Assembly (NCBI RefSeq): GCF_024195295.1
Contig: NZ_JAMFTH010000001.1
Span: forward strand, 1,488,001-1,552,000
Length of the DNA stretch: 64,000 bases
Origin: Gilvimarinus xylanilyticus
GTDB taxonomy: Bacteria; Pseudomonadota; Gammaproteobacteria; Pseudomonadales; Cellvibrionaceae
Reading direction: 5' to 3'
This document shows, piece by piece, positions 44,750 to 54,725 of the stretch. How positions within the stretch are numbered: position 1 is the stretch's first letter; every line of letters starts with the position of its first letter. The notes under the pieces were generated by a model, which saw only the letters and a program-made list of their open reading frames with translations, searched no databases and was not told the origin of the DNA. The translations under genes and the position numbers were made by a program.

Positions 44750-47350
44750 ATGAGCAACGCAAAATCAGCCCAGCACACACCCATGATGCAGCAGTACTTA
44801 AAGATCAAGGCAGAGCACCCCAATGAACTGGTGTTTTACCGGATGGGCGACTTTTACGAGTTGTTTTTTGACGATGCCAAGAAAGCGGCCGAGCTGCTAG
44901 ATGTGACCTTAACCGCGCGGGGCAAGTCCGCTGGCGAGCCGATTCCCATGGCAGGCGTCCCCTACCACGCCGCCGAAAGCTATCTGGCGCGGCTGGTGCG
45001 TGCGGGCGTGTCGGTGGCTATTTGCGAGCAAATTGGCGACCCGGCCACCAGCAAGGGACCGGTCGAGCGCAAAGTCGTGCGGGTGGTAACCCCCGGCACC
45101 GTTAGTGACGAGGCCCTGCTGGATGAACGCCGCGATAACTTATTGGTGGCGGTGCACCGAGATGATGAAACCTACGGCATCGCCTCGCTGGATATTGCCA
45201 GCGGCCGGTTTTTGGTGTTGCAGGTAGATGGGCTAGACGCTGCCAGTGGCGAGTTGCAGCGTTTAAACCCGGCGGAGCTGTTAATCAGCGACGAACTGGA
45301 TTTGCCCGAGATTACCGAAAACCGCAAAGGCGTGCGCCGCCGGGGCCCCTGGGAGTTTGAGCTGGAAACCGCCGAGCGCTTGCTGACCCAGCAATTCGGC
45401 ACTCAGGATTTATCCGGCTTTGGCTGCGACCACTTACAAACTGCCATTGCGGCGGCGGGTTGCCTGCTCAGTTACGCCCGCGAAACCCAGCGCACCGCCC
45501 TGCCCCATGTGCGCACTCTGGCCCACGAAAACCGCGATGAGGCGGTCGCCATGGACGCCGCTACCCGGCGTAATCTGGAGATTGATTTAAACCTGACCGG
45601 AGGCGACGACAACACGCTTTTCTCTGTGCTAAACAAAACATCTACTGCCATGGGTTCGCGCTTGCTGCGCCGCTGGCTAAACCGCCCATTGCGGGATATG
45701 CCCACCCTGATTGCGCGGCAAGACGCAGTGGAAACCCTCGCTACCAATTACCGTTTCGAGCCCGTGCGCGACAAGCTAAAACGCATTGGTGATATGGAAC
45801 GCATTTTGGGCCGCCTGGCGCTGCGCTCGACCCGGCCCCGGGATTTGTCCCGCTTATTTGTGTCGCTGGCCACCTACCCCGAGCTGCAGTCAGCACTAAA
45901 TGAATGCCAGTCGCCCCGGCTGCAACAATTGGCCGACAGCATCAGCACTTTTCCGAATTTGGTCGATCTGCTGGATCGCGCCATCGTGGAAAACCCGCCG
46001 GTAGTCATTCGCGACGGCGGCGTGATTGCCGAGGGCTATGACAGCGAGCTGGACGAGCTTCGCGGCATCAGCGAGAACGCCGGGCAATACTTGGTGGATT
46101 TGGAAACCCGCGAGCGCGAGCGCACCGGCATTAATACCCTGAAAGTTGGTTACAATCGCGTTCACGGCTACTTTATTGAGCTGACCCGCGCACAGTCGGA
46201 CCAGGCCCCAGCAGATTACATTCGCCGCCAGACACTTAAAAACGCCGAGCGGTTTATTACCCCGGAGCTAAAAGAATTTGAAGATAAAGCGCTATCGGCC
46301 AAAAGCCGCGCCCTGGCCCGGGAAAAAGCGCTGTACGACGAGTTACTGGAACTGTTAAACCAACAACTTATCGCCCTGCAGGATTCGGCCGCGGCGGTGT
46401 CCGAGCTGGATGTATTAAGCAACTTTGCCGAGCGCGCCGGACTATTGGATTTAGCCAAACCCGGGCTGAGCGAAGTACCGGGTATTGAAATACACGGCGG
46501 TCGCCATCTGGTGGTGGAGGATGTGCTGGACGGCCCCTTTGTGCCCAACGACCTCAACTTTACCCGCGATCGCCATATGCTCATTGTCACCGGTCCTAAT
46601 ATGGGCGGTAAATCGACTTATATGCGGCAGACGGCACTGATCGTGCTGCTGGCCCATGTGGGCAGCTTTGTACCCGCCGCCAGTGCCAAAGTAGGCATGG
46701 TTGATCGCATCTTCACCCGTATCGGCTCGTCCGACGACTTGGCCGGGGGCCGCTCAACCTTTATGGTAGAGATGACCGAAACGGCTAACATTCTGCACAA
46801 CGCCACCGAGCGCAGCCTGGTGTTGATGGATGAAATCGGCCGCGGCACCAGTACCTTTGACGGTCTGGCGCTGGCCTGGGCCTGCGCCCGCCATCTCGCC
46901 GAGAATCTGCGCGCGTTTACCCTGTTTGCCACCCACTACTTTGAACTGACCGAGCTGCCCGACACGCTGCCCGGCATTGCCAATGTGCACCTGAACGCGA
47001 CCGAGCATAAAGACAGCATTGTGTTTATGCACAAAGTACAAGATGGACCGGCCAGTAAAAGCTATGGGATTCAGGTAGCGCGCCTGGCGGGTATTCCCGA
47101 CAATGTTTTGGTTCAAGCCGAGCAGCAATTAACCAGCCTGGAGCAAAACCATATTGTCACCGACCAGGCGGCGGTCCAATCGCCCACACCTACTCAGCCC
47201 ACAGCCCCCCAGGCCGCTGCGTCGCCCATGCAAACCAGCTTGTTCGACAGTGCGCCCCACCCGGCGGTTGAGGCCCTGGATGGTCTGGATCCGGACGATA
47301 TGACCCCCAAGCAGGCACTGGAGGCTCTGTACCGGTTAAAATCGCTGTAA
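44750..47350 (+). CDS. mutS: DNA mismatch repair protein MutS
   Basis: Recognises mismatches and starts methyl-directed repair. The 866-residue product has the mismatch-wedge motif F35-Y36-E37 (GDFYELF), the core and clamp domains, and an ABC-type ATPase with Walker [11 protein letters not shown] and Walker [16 protein letters not shown]. The C-terminal end retains a MutL/dimerisation tail. The first eight codons (MSNAKSAQ) come from the integrated element rather than the original gene, whose first codons lie at 19577. No clear ribosome-binding site precedes the ATG. Confidence 0.96.
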   Translation: MSNAKSAQHTPMMQQYLKIKAEHPNELVFYRMGDFYELFFDDAKKAAELLDVTLTARGKSAGEPIPMAGVPYHAAESYLARLVRAGVSVAICEQIGDPATSKGPVERKVVRVVTPGTVSDEALLDERRDNLLVAVHRDDETYGIASLDIASGRFLVLQVDGLDAASGELQRLNPAELLISDELDLPEITENRKGVRRRGPWEFELETAERLLTQQFGTQDLSGFGCDHLQTAIAAAGCLLSYARETQRTALPHVRTLAHENRDEAVAMDAATRRNLEIDLNLTGGDDNTLFSVLNKTSTAMGSRLLRRWLNRPLRDMPTLIARQDAVETLATNYRFEPVRDKLKRIGDMERILGRLALRSTRPRDLSRLFVSLATYPELQSALNECQSPRLQQLADSISTFPNLVDLLDRAIVENPPVVIRDGGVIAEGYDSELDELRGISENAGQYLVDLETRERERTGINTLKVGYNRVHGYFIELTRAQSDQAPADYIRRQTLKNAERFITPELKEFEDKALSAKSRALAREKALYDELLELLNQQLIALQDSAAAVSELDVLSNFAERAGLLDLAKPGLSEVPGIEIHGGRHLVVEDVLDGPFVPNDLNFTRDRHMLIVTGPNMGGKSTYMRQTALIVLLAHVGSFVPAASAKVGMVDRIFTRIGSSDDLAGGRSTFMVEMTETANILHNATERSLVLMDEIGRGTSTFDGLALAWACARHLAENLRAFTLFATHYFELTELPDTLPGIANVHLNATEHKDSIVFMHKVQDGPASKSYGIQVARLAGIPDNVLVQAEQQLTSLEQNHIVTDQAAVQSPTPTQPTAPQAAASPMQTSLFDSAPHPAVEALDGLDPDDMTPKQALEALYRLKSL
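44774..44790 (+). repeat. attR core repeat at codons 9-14 of mutS
   Basis: Right copy of the 17-bp near-direct repeat (15 of 17 identical to 19604-19620), encoding HTPMM of MutS. Chromosomal mutS sequence resumes directly after it. Confidence 0.75.
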
Positions 47351-47483
47351 ATAAAAACGATTTTCAATCGCGCAAAATAGCTTGACGAACAAGGGGTTAG
47401 AGACACTCTTGCCCCTACCAAAACTTGCAAATACTGGTAAAATGCCCCACTTTTAAAATGATTGGTAACCGTGGAGTCACGCA

Positions 47484-47807
47484 ATGACATTCGTAGTTGG
47501 GGATAACTGCATTAAGTGTAAACACACCGACTGTGTGGAAGTTTGTCCGGTCGACTGCTTTTACGAGGGCCCCAATTTTTTGGTGATTCACCCGGATGAG
47601 TGTATCGACTGCGCCCTGTGTGAACCCGAGTGCCCGGTCGATGCTATTTATTCGGAAGACGAGCTGCCCGAAGGCCAAGAGGTTTACTTGGAGTTGAACG
47701 CCGAGCTCTCTGAAGTCTGGCCCAACATCACCGAGAAAAAAGACGCCCCGGCCGACGCCGAGGAATGGGATGGCGTAGAGAACAAGCTGCAGTACCTGGA
47801 ACGCTAA
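47484..47807 (+). CDS. fdxA: Ferredoxin FdxA (7Fe type)
   Basis: Low-potential electron carrier. The 107-residue product has the CxxCxxxxCxxxCP cluster motifs at the N-terminus ([17 protein letters not shown]) and a second [15 protein letters not shown] set, as in Azotobacter FdI-like proteins with one [3Fe-4S] and one [4Fe-4S]. GGAG precedes the ATG. fdxA after mutS and opposite rpoS is the usual order in Pseudomonas and relatives. Confidence 0.95.
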   Translation: MTFVVGDNCIKCKHTDCVEVCPVDCFYEGPNFLVIHPDECIDCALCEPECPVDAIYSEDELPEGQEVYLELNAELSEVWPNITEKKDAPADAEEWDGVENKLQYLER

Positions 47808-47825
47808 GCGTCCCACCGGCAGCCA

Positions 47826-47857
47826 TAAAAAAACCGCGCTTGGCGCGGTTTTTTTAT
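47826..47857. terminator. Bidirectional rho-independent terminator between fdxA and rpoS
   Basis: A perfect stem (AAAACCGCGC / GCGCGGTTTT) with a short loop is flanked by an A-run on the left and a T-run on the right, so it can end transcription of both fdxA (plus) and rpoS (minus). Confidence 0.92.
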
Positions 47858-47876
47858 GGGCAATACTTCCGGTTTT

Positions 47877-48890
47877 TTACATTTGTGCACCGAACAAGCT
47901 TTCGCTGTTTAAGCCCTGGCTTTCCAGTATTTCGCGTAAACGCCGCAGAGCTTCTACCTGAATTTGGCGCACGCGCTCACGGGTTAGGCCAATCGCCCGG
48001 CCAACTTCCTCTAAGGTGCACACCTCGTGGCCGCGCAAACCAAAGCGGCGCGCTAACACCTCACGCTGTTTCTCGCTCAGGTCGTCCAGCCAATGATCCA
48101 GACTGGCGTTTAAGTCCGAGTCCTGCATTAAGGCGGCGGGATTAGAGTCCTGTAAGTCGGCGATAGTATCAACCACAGCGCGATCCGATGAGCTGCCAAT
48201 GGGTACATCCACCGATGTGACGCGCTCATTCAAACCCAGCATTTTTTCCACATCTTTAACGGGCTTATCCAGCATGGTGGCGATTTCATCGGCGCTGGGC
48301 TCATGGTCAAGCTTTTGTGTCAGCTCGCGCGCGGCGCGCAGGTACACGTTAAGCTCTTTCACCACGTGAATGGGCAGGCGAATCGTGCGGGTTTGATTCA
48401 TAATTGCCCGCTCAATGGTCTGACGAATCCACCAAGTGGCGTAAGTTGAGAAGCGAAAGCCGCGTTCCGGGTCAAACTTTTCCACGGCGCGGATCAGACC
48501 GAGGTTACCCTCTTCAATTAAGTCCAGCAGCGCCAGACCACGGTTTACGTAGCGTCGCGATATTTTCACCACCAGGCGCAGGTTGCTTTCAATCATGCGC
48601 TTGCGCGATGCTTCGCAACCTTTGCGCGCCTTGCGCGAGAAGTACACTTCTTCTTCAGCGCTTAACAGCGGCGAAAAACCGATTTCGTTTAGATAAATTT
48701 GGGTGGCATCAAGCGTTGAGCTTTCGGCGGCGAGCCGCTCGTCAGCGCTCTTGCGGGTGGGGCGACGCTTATTGGCCGCCTGGGTGGGCTCTTCTAAAAC
48801 GATTTCCTCGACGTCGCTGTCGAGCGTCTGTGCGATAAGGTTGTCATCGCGATTATCGATTGTTGCTGTTTCCCTGTTTTGTACTGGCAT
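47877..48890 (-). CDS. rpoS: RNA polymerase sigma factor RpoS
   Basis: Stationary-phase and general-stress sigma factor. The 337-residue product has region 1.2 ([28 protein letters not shown]), region 2 ([48 protein letters not shown]), region 3, and the region 4 HTH ([29 protein letters not shown]). It follows nlpD, within which the main rpoS promoter usually lies, and ends at a strong terminator. Confidence 0.97.
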   Translation of the reverse strand: MPVQNRETATIDNRDDNLIAQTLDSDVEEIVLEEPTQAANKRRPTRKSADERLAAESSTLDATQIYLNEIGFSPLLSAEEEVYFSRKARKGCEASRKRMIESNLRLVVKISRRYVNRGLALLDLIEEGNLGLIRAVEKFDPERGFRFSTYATWWIRQTIERAIMNQTRTIRLPIHVVKELNVYLRAARELTQKLDHEPSADEIATMLDKPVKDVEKMLGLNERVTSVDVPIGSSSDRAVVDTIADLQDSNPAALMQDSDLNASLDHWLDDLSEKQREVLARRFGLRGHEVCTLEEVGRAIGLTRERVRQIQVEALRRLREILESQGLNSESLFGAQM

Positions 48891-49024
48891 GGCAAGGTCC
48901 CCTTATTGGTCCTTTCCGGCAATTACCTCTTGCCGACCTTTGTCAACTCAAGCGGTACTTGTATAGCTACTTCCTGTAGGTTTCATTTTAAAGACAGTGT
49001 CGCACTAAGTCTGTAAATTTGTTG

Positions 49025-49867
49025 CTAGCGTTTGGGCAAATACGTTAGCGGATTTACGGGCTTACCATCGCGCCTTATCTCAAAATGCAATTTCTCTTTA
49101 TCGGTACCGCTAGAACCCAGTTCGGCAATTTGCTGACCGGCTTTAACGCTTTGCCCCTCTTGCACCTGCAAAACCCGGTTGTGGGCGTAGGCGCTAAGAT
49201 AGGTTTCGTTATGTTTTACGATCACCAATTTGCCGTAACCTCGCAGTCCCGTTCCGGCGTAAACCACACGGCCAGCGGCAGCTGCAACTACAGGCTCTCC
49301 CAATTTTCCACCGATATCAATACCTTTATTTAAACCATTCGACGCACTAAAGCCCGCCAAAACCCGACCCCGTGCAGGCCACTGCCAGGAAACCGGACCG
49401 CTAGGTAGTGGTGCCGATGTCGGCGAGGTGGCCGGAGGTGTTTTATTTTCAGAACGGGGCGTCCTGGCCACTTTGGGGGGAGGCTTGGGCCGAGACGTCT
49501 GAGAAGCAGACGGTTGAGGCGCGGGGGTTGATGTAACCGGCTGGCGCGAGGCAATCGCCGGTGGCGGCTTGCGCTTAGAGCTATCGTTTACATCCAGGCG
49601 CAGCTGCTGTGACGCGTAGATGGTATAGGGCGAACCAATGCCGTTGTGGCGCGCCAGCTGGCGAAAATCCAGGCCGTAGCGCCAGGCAATACTGTAAAGG
49701 GTTTCACCGGGTGAAACCCTGTGCACAAGAATTTTACGGGTGGGCGGTTGGTTGCGCTCTGCCACTTGCGCGGGCGGAGGCGAGGCGCAAGACACGGCCA
49801 AAAGCGTGTTCAGAATAACGAACAGCTTGATTAGCCGCCATCTTGTCGTTCGCCACACTGCCAACAT
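49025..49867 (-). CDS. nlpD: Murein hydrolase activator NlpD (LysM, M23) lipoprotein
   Basis: Activates amidases for daughter-cell separation. The 280-residue product has a lipoprotein signal with Cys27 (AVSCAS), a LysM domain at about 48-92 (VHRVSPGETLYSIAWRYGLD), a Pro/Ser-rich linker, and a C-terminal M23 domain (about 165-278). The M23 active-site pattern is degenerate, as in other activators that are not themselves peptidases. It is immediately upstream of rpoS. Confidence 0.92.
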   Translation of the reverse strand: MLAVWRTTRWRLIKLFVILNTLLAVSCASPPPAQVAERNQPPTRKILVHRVSPGETLYSIAWRYGLDFRQLARHNGIGSPYTIYASQQLRLDVNDSSKRKPPPAIASRQPVTSTPAPQPSASQTSRPKPPPKVARTPRSENKTPPATSPTSAPLPSGPVSWQWPARGRVLAGFSASNGLNKGIDIGGKLGEPVVAAAAGRVVYAGTGLRGYGKLVIVKHNETYLSAYAHNRVLQVQEGQSVKAGQQIAELGSSGTDKEKLHFEIRRDGKPVNPLTYLPKR

Positions 49868-50007
49868 TCAGGGCTCCCGGCTCCGCAATTGATAGCCCCC
49901 AAGCTTATGTAGATTTGCAATTAAAGCGTGGGGGTTATTATAAATTTATCTTAACTGGGTCGAAAATAACGGTATTTTACCGACTCAGGTAATAGTCACA
50001 AAAACCA

Positions 50008-50952
50008 TTATGAGTCGCTGTTTTCGCGCCGTCCAAACCACTCTAAAACCAGTAACAGCGCGGCCCCGAGCGCGGTGCACAATAGCACCGAAACCCAGCC
50101 CGAGGCCTGTCCTGTCAGGGCTTGATAAGCCCAGGGCCAGACGTTTTCTTGTACCAGCGGCACCTCCTCGCCATGGCGATTGATGCGACTTTCCAGAACA
50201 TGCTTCCAGGGCCAGACAATCACCAGCGAGCCGCCTAAAAAACCGGTTAATACCGCGAGCGTAGGGCGACGAAAGCGCTGAATAAGCCAATACAACAAAT
50301 GCGAAAACACCAACAAGCCGGCGATGCAGCCGCACAAAAACAACATCAGGATTTTAATGTTCAGCTCGGTTACAGCCCCGACAATAACCGGGTACATCCC
50401 CATAATCAGCAGTAAAAAGCTGCCCGAGACGCCGGGTAATATCATGGCGCAGATAGCGATGGCACCCGCCCCCAGCACGGTGAAGGCATTCACCGGCACA
50501 TCCACAGGCTTTAACACGGCCACTAACAGCGCGGCCAAAATGCCCAGCGCTAGCGCCACCAGGGTTTGCCCGTGAAACAAATCCAGGCGCCTGGCCAAAT
50601 ACAAGGTCGAGGCCGCGATAAGCCCGCAGAAAAATCCCCACACCTGCAAAGGGTAGTGCAGCAAGGCGAGTGAGATAACGTGGGATAAGGCGGCAATACT
50701 GAATAAGATGCCGCCAAACAGGGCGAGCAAAAAATTGCCATCTACCCGACGCCAAACTGCGGTTAAACCCTCGCGCTTTAGCAGCGGAAACAATGCGGGG
50801 GTAAAAGATTTGAGGGCCCGCAAAAAGCGCTCGTAAATACCGGTAATAAACGCAATGGTGCCGCCGGAAACGCCGGGCACTACATCGGCCGCCCCCATGG
50901 CCATGCCTTTAAGAAAGACAAGCAGGTAGGTTTTTACCGCGCCCCACCCCAT
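50008..50952 (-). CDS. DUF368 membrane protein (undecaprenyl-phosphate translocase, PopT family)
   Basis: A 314-residue polytopic inner-membrane protein of the DUF368 family, which recycles undecaprenyl phosphate across the membrane for wall and envelope synthesis. The twin signature motifs ADVVPGVSGGTIAFITGIYERF (N-terminal) and MILPGVSGSFLLLIMGMYP (central) identify it. Its start overlaps the pcm stop by one base, so it is translationally coupled into the ftsB-to-rpoS operon. Confidence 0.9.
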   Translation of the reverse strand: MGWGAVKTYLLVFLKGMAMGAADVVPGVSGGTIAFITGIYERFLRALKSFTPALFPLLKREGLTAVWRRVDGNFLLALFGGILFSIAALSHVISLALLHYPLQVWGFFCGLIAASTLYLARRLDLFHGQTLVALALGILAALLVAVLKPVDVPVNAFTVLGAGAIAICAMILPGVSGSFLLLIMGMYPVIVGAVTELNIKILMLFLCGCIAGLLVFSHLLYWLIQRFRRPTLAVLTGFLGGSLVIVWPWKHVLESRINRHGEEVPLVQENVWPWAYQALTGQASGWVSVLLCTALGAALLLVLEWFGRRENSDS

Positions 50953-51596
50953 CAGCGAGTGGTCCCGGATAACAGGGGCACAAATTTAACCGGCTCGAGC
51001 TCTTGGGTGATAAATCGGTCGCTGTCGCCATCGCGAATCACAAGGTGCAGGTATTGCTGCTGCCCGCCCACGGGAATCACCAGCACCCCGCCCGGGGCCA
51101 GCTGTTGCTTTAACTCGTCGGGGACAAATTGCGGCGCGGCAGCGCTCAATATGCCGTCAAAGGGCCCCATGCTGGGCCAGCCAAAGCCGCCATCGGCGTG
51201 GGTCAGCTGCACATTGCGCAGCCCCAGTTCGCGCAGGCGTTGGCGGGCTTTGTCTTGCAAAGGTTTAATACGCTCGACGCTAAACACCTGATCCACCAAC
51301 TGCGCCAGCACGGCGGTTTGATAACCCGAACCCGTGCCAACCTCAAGCACGCGCGAAAGTTTGCCGCCAGCTGCGGCCAAAAGCACCTCGGTCATACGCG
51401 CGACTACATAGGGCTGAGACAGGGTCTGGCCGTAACCGATGGGTAAGGAGGAATCTTCATAGGCACGGTGGGATAGCGCTTCATCCAGAAACAGGTGGCG
51501 TGGTGTGCTGCGAATGACATCCAGCACCTTATAGTCACTGACCCCCTGATCCATTAACCGCTGTATTAGCCTTTCGCGGGTGCGCAATGACGTCAT
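50952..51596 (-). CDS. pcm: Protein-L-isoaspartate O-methyltransferase
   Basis: Repairs damaged aspartyl residues by methylating L-isoaspartate. From the ATG at 51596 the product has 214 residues, beginning [14 protein letters not shown] as in Pseudomonas Pcm, with a GAAGG ribosome-binding site; a GTG at 51626 is an alternative. It shows [19 protein letters not shown] and the SAM-binding [14 protein letters not shown]. surE, which normally lies between pcm and truD, is missing. Confidence 0.94.
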   Translation of the reverse strand: MTSLRTRERLIQRLMDQGVSDYKVLDVIRSTPRHLFLDEALSHRAYEDSSLPIGYGQTLSQPYVVARMTEVLLAAAGGKLSRVLEVGTGSGYQTAVLAQLVDQVFSVERIKPLQDKARQRLRELGLRNVQLTHADGGFGWPSMGPFDGILSAAAPQFVPDELKQQLAPGGVLVIPVGGQQQYLHLVIRDGDSDRFITQELEPVKFVPLLSGTTR

Positions 51597-51725
51597 GCCC
51601 ACGCCTTCAACGATAAGATTACTCACACTACTGTTACCCCATGTGCCGACTTAACCGCCTGATGAGCCCATTGGCAGGCTCTGGCAGCTTTTAGTTGATT
51701 AGTGCCGGATTTTTTGTGGGGCTCA

Positions 51726-52700
51726 CTATAGCATAATCGGCTCAGTTTGGAGCTCCAGCAGCTCGCGCAGAACCGCTGTGGCATAGGCCCCCACGCCCAG
51801 GGCAAAAGCGAGCTGTAAATCATCCCCCAACCACTGCCAGCTCAGCTGCTGGGGCAAGCTGACCAGCGCCCGCCGATCCTGCTTAAGGCCGGTAAACTCC
51901 AGCGGTTCCAACCACGGCTTCCAGGGGGCTAAAGCCTGCTCTTCTAAAGCCAGAGCTTTGTCATCGCTAAGCGCTCTGCCTCGGCCCCACAGGGGTCCGG
52001 TGGGGGCACCATCCACTAAGACATCGCCGGGCAAGGGGGTACGCCAGCAGCCTTGGTCTATACGCGCGGCCAACACCTGGTTAAACAAATAGCTGCGGGC
52101 GGAGGATAAATACAGCGAGCGCTTGTGCCGATTTTTGACTTTAATACCCTCGATCAGCATACGATTGGCGGCCGCAAGGTTGCCACCGTCAATGCCAAAG
52201 CGCTGTTCACCAAAGTAATTGGGCACGCCCTGGCGGGCGACAGTTTGCAAACGCTGCTCCAGCGCGTCGCGTTGAGCCTGCACCTCGCGCAGCACAATCA
52301 CAAAGCGGTTGCTTTTATGCTGGCCGCGACGCAGCTTTTGGCGGTGGCGCTCAACCGCCAGCAAAGTAACACTCTCGCTGTTCAGCGCCTGCCAGTCAGG
52401 CTCGTCGCCCTTGGGGAAATAGACGCTAAACCACTGCCGGGTCACCGCGTGGCGGTCCTTCAGACCGCAGTAGCCCACATCGCGGGTTTCTACGCCGGCC
52501 AGTCGCGCAATGTTGCGTGCCAGCCACTCGGTATTATCGCCGCGTTTTTCAATATGCAGATAGACATGCTCACCCGCCCCATCACACGTAAAGCCCAGGT
52601 CTTCATCCACATAGAAGTCTTCGGGCTGGGCGCGAAACTTTGCATGGCCCAGCGGTTCGCCGTGGGCGCGGGGAAATACTAGGCTGTAATCACTGCTCAT
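51726..52700 (-). CDS. truD: tRNA pseudouridine(13) synthase TruD
   Basis: Converts uridine 13 of tRNA-Glu to pseudouridine. The 324-residue product has the TruD catalytic motif [18 protein letters not shown] (catalytic Asp) and [10 protein letters not shown]. Its ATG overlaps the ispF stop by 4 bp. Downstream, 99 bp lead to the alternative pcm start, without surE. Confidence 0.93.
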   Translation of the reverse strand: MSSDYSLVFPRAHGEPLGHAKFRAQPEDFYVDEDLGFTCDGAGEHVYLHIEKRGDNTEWLARNIARLAGVETRDVGYCGLKDRHAVTRQWFSVYFPKGDEPDWQALNSESVTLLAVERHRQKLRRGQHKSNRFVIVLREVQAQRDALEQRLQTVARQGVPNYFGEQRFGIDGGNLAAANRMLIEGIKVKNRHKRSLYLSSARSYLFNQVLAARIDQGCWRTPLPGDVLVDGAPTGPLWGRGRALSDDKALALEEQALAPWKPWLEPLEFTGLKQDRRALVSLPQQLSWQWLGDDLQLAFALGVGAYATAVLRELLELQTEPIML

Positions 52701-53170
52701 AAAGGGGCCAACAAGACAACGGCTTCGGCGGCAATGCCTTCGCCGCGACCGGTAAAGCCGAGCTTTTCAGTGGTGGTGGCCTTAACATTCACCTGCGATA
52801 CCGCGCTGTTTAAATCGTTGGCAATGGCCTCGCGCATAGCGCCGATATGCGGCGCCATTTTGGGGGCCTGGGCGATTATGGTCATATCCGCATTGCCCAG
52901 CTGCCAGCCAACGGCGCGAATCTTTTGATACACCAGGCGCAGCAGCTCGCGGCTATTGGCACCTTTAAATTGCGGATCAGTGTCGGGAAAGTGCTTGCCA
53001 ATGTCCCCCAAACCGCACGCGCCCAATAACGCATCGCACAGTGCGTGCAAAAGCACATCGCCATCGGAGTGGGCCACCAGCCCCTGAGTAAACGGTATCA
53101 CCACGCCGCCAATTACAATCTTATCGCCGGGGCCGAATTTGTGGACATCAAAGCCCTGTCCTATTCTCAT
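52697..53170 (-). CDS. ispF: 2-C-methyl-D-erythritol 2,4-cyclodiphosphate synthase
   Basis: Forms the cyclic diphosphate of the MEP isoprenoid pathway. The 157-residue product has the zinc ligands of the family in GFDVHKF (D8, H10) and H42 ([20 protein letters not shown]). It overlaps ispD by 4 bp upstream and truD by 4 bp downstream. Confidence 0.97.
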   Translation of the reverse strand: MRIGQGFDVHKFGPGDKIVIGGVVIPFTQGLVAHSDGDVLLHALCDALLGACGLGDIGKHFPDTDPQFKGANSRELLRLVYQKIRAVGWQLGNADMTIIAQAPKMAPHIGAMREAIANDLNSAVSQVNVKATTTEKLGFTGRGEGIAAEAVVLLAPL

Positions 53171-53871
53171 ACGGATAGTTCACTTAACTGTCGAGTTAAA
53201 ATCATATCGGCCAGAGGTAAATCCTCGGGCCGGGTAATCTTAATGTTGTCGCGCTGCCCCTCCACCAGTCGGGGGGCAAACCCCGCCCATTCCATGGCGC
53301 TGGCCTCATCGGTAATCGCCGCGCCCTGGGCCAGGGCACCTGTGATGGCCCGGTGCAGCTGGGCCAAATCAAATAACTGAGGGGTTAAGGCCGCCCACAA
53401 CAGTTGCCGGTCTAGCGTACTAGCAATGCAAGCGCTAGGAGTCGCCTGCTTGACGGTATCGCTGACCGGGGCCGCCAATATTCCCCCGTCTTCGTGCGCT
53501 TGACTTAGCAGTTGCGCAATATCGCCGGGGCGTACACAAGGGCGTGCGGCATCGTGCACCAGCACCCGTCCCGATGCGCCCTGCCCCTTTAAATAATCCA
53601 ACCCCGCCAATACCGAATCGGCCCGCTCCCGTCCGCCGGCGACGGTCACAATTTGAGGGTGATTTGCTAGCGCGAGCGAGCGCCAATAATCATCGTCGGC
53701 GGCCAGCGCGACCACAATTTTTTGCAGGCCAGGCACCGCTAACAATTTGTGCAGCGTCTGCTCAATCACGGTTTTCCCGGCCAGAGGCAGGTATTGCTTG
53801 GGAATTTCGCCGCCCATACGCCGACCGATACCGGCAGCAGGCACAATGGCGTAAAGTGCTGTGGATGTCAT
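53167..53871 (-). CDS. ispD: 2-C-methyl-D-erythritol 4-phosphate cytidylyltransferase
   Basis: Attaches CMP to methylerythritol phosphate in the MEP pathway. The 234-residue product has the nucleotide-binding start [22 protein letters not shown] and [12 protein letters not shown]. It lies 7 bp downstream of ftsB. Confidence 0.96.
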   Translation of the reverse strand: MTSTALYAIVPAAGIGRRMGGEIPKQYLPLAGKTVIEQTLHKLLAVPGLQKIVVALAADDDYWRSLALANHPQIVTVAGGRERADSVLAGLDYLKGQGASGRVLVHDAARPCVRPGDIAQLLSQAHEDGGILAAPVSDTVKQATPSACIASTLDRQLLWAALTPQLFDLAQLHRAITGALAQGAAITDEASAMEWAGFAPRLVEGQRDNIKITRPEDLPLADMILTRQLSELSV

Positions 53872-53878
53872 GGGTGGT

Positions 53879-54154
53879 TCACTGAGGCTTGCGGGTCATA
53901 AAAAAGGTTTCGCCTTCTTTTATCATGCCCATATCGCTGCGCGCTCGCTCTTCGATGACGTCCAAGTCATTTTTAAGGTTTTCAACTTGTACCGCGAGCA
54001 CCCGGTTGCGATCTTTTTGACGAGCATTTTCATCTTGCTGGCGGGCAATTTCCTGTTGCAGACGGGCGCGATGAGCGTAGCTGCCCTCTCCCACCCATAA
54101 GCGATACTGCAGGGTCAGAAAAATCGCGATTAAAATTGCCAGCAACCATTTCAT
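53879..54154 (-). CDS. ftsB: Cell division protein FtsB
   Basis: A 91-residue bitopic protein of the FtsQLB complex: an N-terminal membrane helix (about residues 3-20, WLLAILIAIFLTLQYRLWVG) followed by a leucine-zipper-like coiled coil and GMIKEGETFFM at the C-terminus. It starts the operon to rpoS. Enolase (eno), often just upstream, is not here. Confidence 0.93.
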   Translation of the reverse strand: MKWLLAILIAIFLTLQYRLWVGEGSYAHRARLQQEIARQQDENARQKDRNRVLAVQVENLKNDLDVIEERARSDMGMIKEGETFFMTRKPQ

Positions 54155-54273
54155 AGCGGGCAGTTTAGCGCAGAGGCCCGCGACTGACTACAGGAGCCCG
54201 CATTATTAGAGACGCCCTACAAGCAAATCGGGCCAAGTGGTATAATAGCTCGCTTTTTACTCACACTTACCTT

Positions 54274-54666
54274 ATGGCCAAAAAGAAACCCGAAGTACGC
54301 ATCAACAACTGGGGTATTTACACTCCCTGGGACCACTCCAGCAAAGAACTGCCGGAAATTGTTAAGGTCACTCACGATATTCCCTGTGAAGTGGGCATTG
54401 AGTTTGGCTATATCGTCAACATTAAAAAGGCCAAAAACCGCAAGCTGCAGTACTGCATTTACCACCCCGATATTCCCGATGAAGACGGCAAACCGCTGGC
54501 GCCCTTTGCCGGTGAGGAATACATTCGTCAGAACGACTGGAACTTTTTTATTGGCGACACCATTTGGGAGCCCATTGAAAACAAAGCCGGCCCCTGGCGT
54601 ATTACCCTCGCCATTGACGGCGAGCTGATCACCGACAAAACCTTTCAGATGTTTGTACCGGAATAA
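54274..54666 (+). CDS. DUF3859 protein
   Basis: A 130-residue soluble protein with the DUF3859 pattern: an immunoglobulin-like sandwich beginning VRINNWGIYTPWD and having GEEYIRQNDWNFFIGDTIWEP and GPWRITLAIDGELITDKTFQM. The function is unknown. It is transcribed divergently from ftsB and convergently with the GH9 gene. Confidence 0.85.
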   Translation: MAKKKPEVRINNWGIYTPWDHSSKELPEIVKVTHDIPCEVGIEFGYIVNIKKAKNRKLQYCIYHPDIPDEDGKPLAPFAGEEYIRQNDWNFFIGDTIWEPIENKAGPWRITLAIDGELITDKTFQMFVPE

Positions 54667-54670
54667 AAAA

Positions 54671-54690
54671 GGGGCCGCATTCACGGCCCC
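54671..54690 (-). terminator. Terminator of the GH9 gene
   Basis: A GC-rich stem (GGGGCCG / CGGCCCC) lies 36 bp past the GH9 stop, with a run of T on the minus strand directly after it. It may also weakly terminate the DUF3859 gene on the plus strand. Confidence 0.8.
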
Positions 54691-54725
54691 TTCAGGTTTA
54701 ATGCTACCTCCCTGTAGCTTTTACA

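Larger units (their letters stand above)
19604..44790. mobile_element. Integrative mobilizable element inserted in the 5' end of mutS
   Basis: The ends are defined by a direct repeat: CACACCCCGATGATGCA at 19604-19620 and CACACACCCATGATGCA at 44774-44790, 15 of 17 bases identical with the last eight (ATGATGCA) identical. Between them lie a tyrosine integrase next to the right end, an AlpA-type regulator, a MobF relaxase, a coupling protein, an oriT-like region and a cargo of defence genes. Matching 12-bp integrase-arm-like repeats occur just inside both ends. No T4SS mating-pair genes are seen, so it is called mobilizable rather than conjugative. Much of the cargo is visibly more AT-rich than the flanking chromosome. 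Confidence 0.85.

Noticed and set aside
51623-51823. 66-codon minus-strand frame between pcm and truD as a surE remnant
   Set aside because: The protein does not resemble SurE and overlaps the 3' end of truD in another frame.
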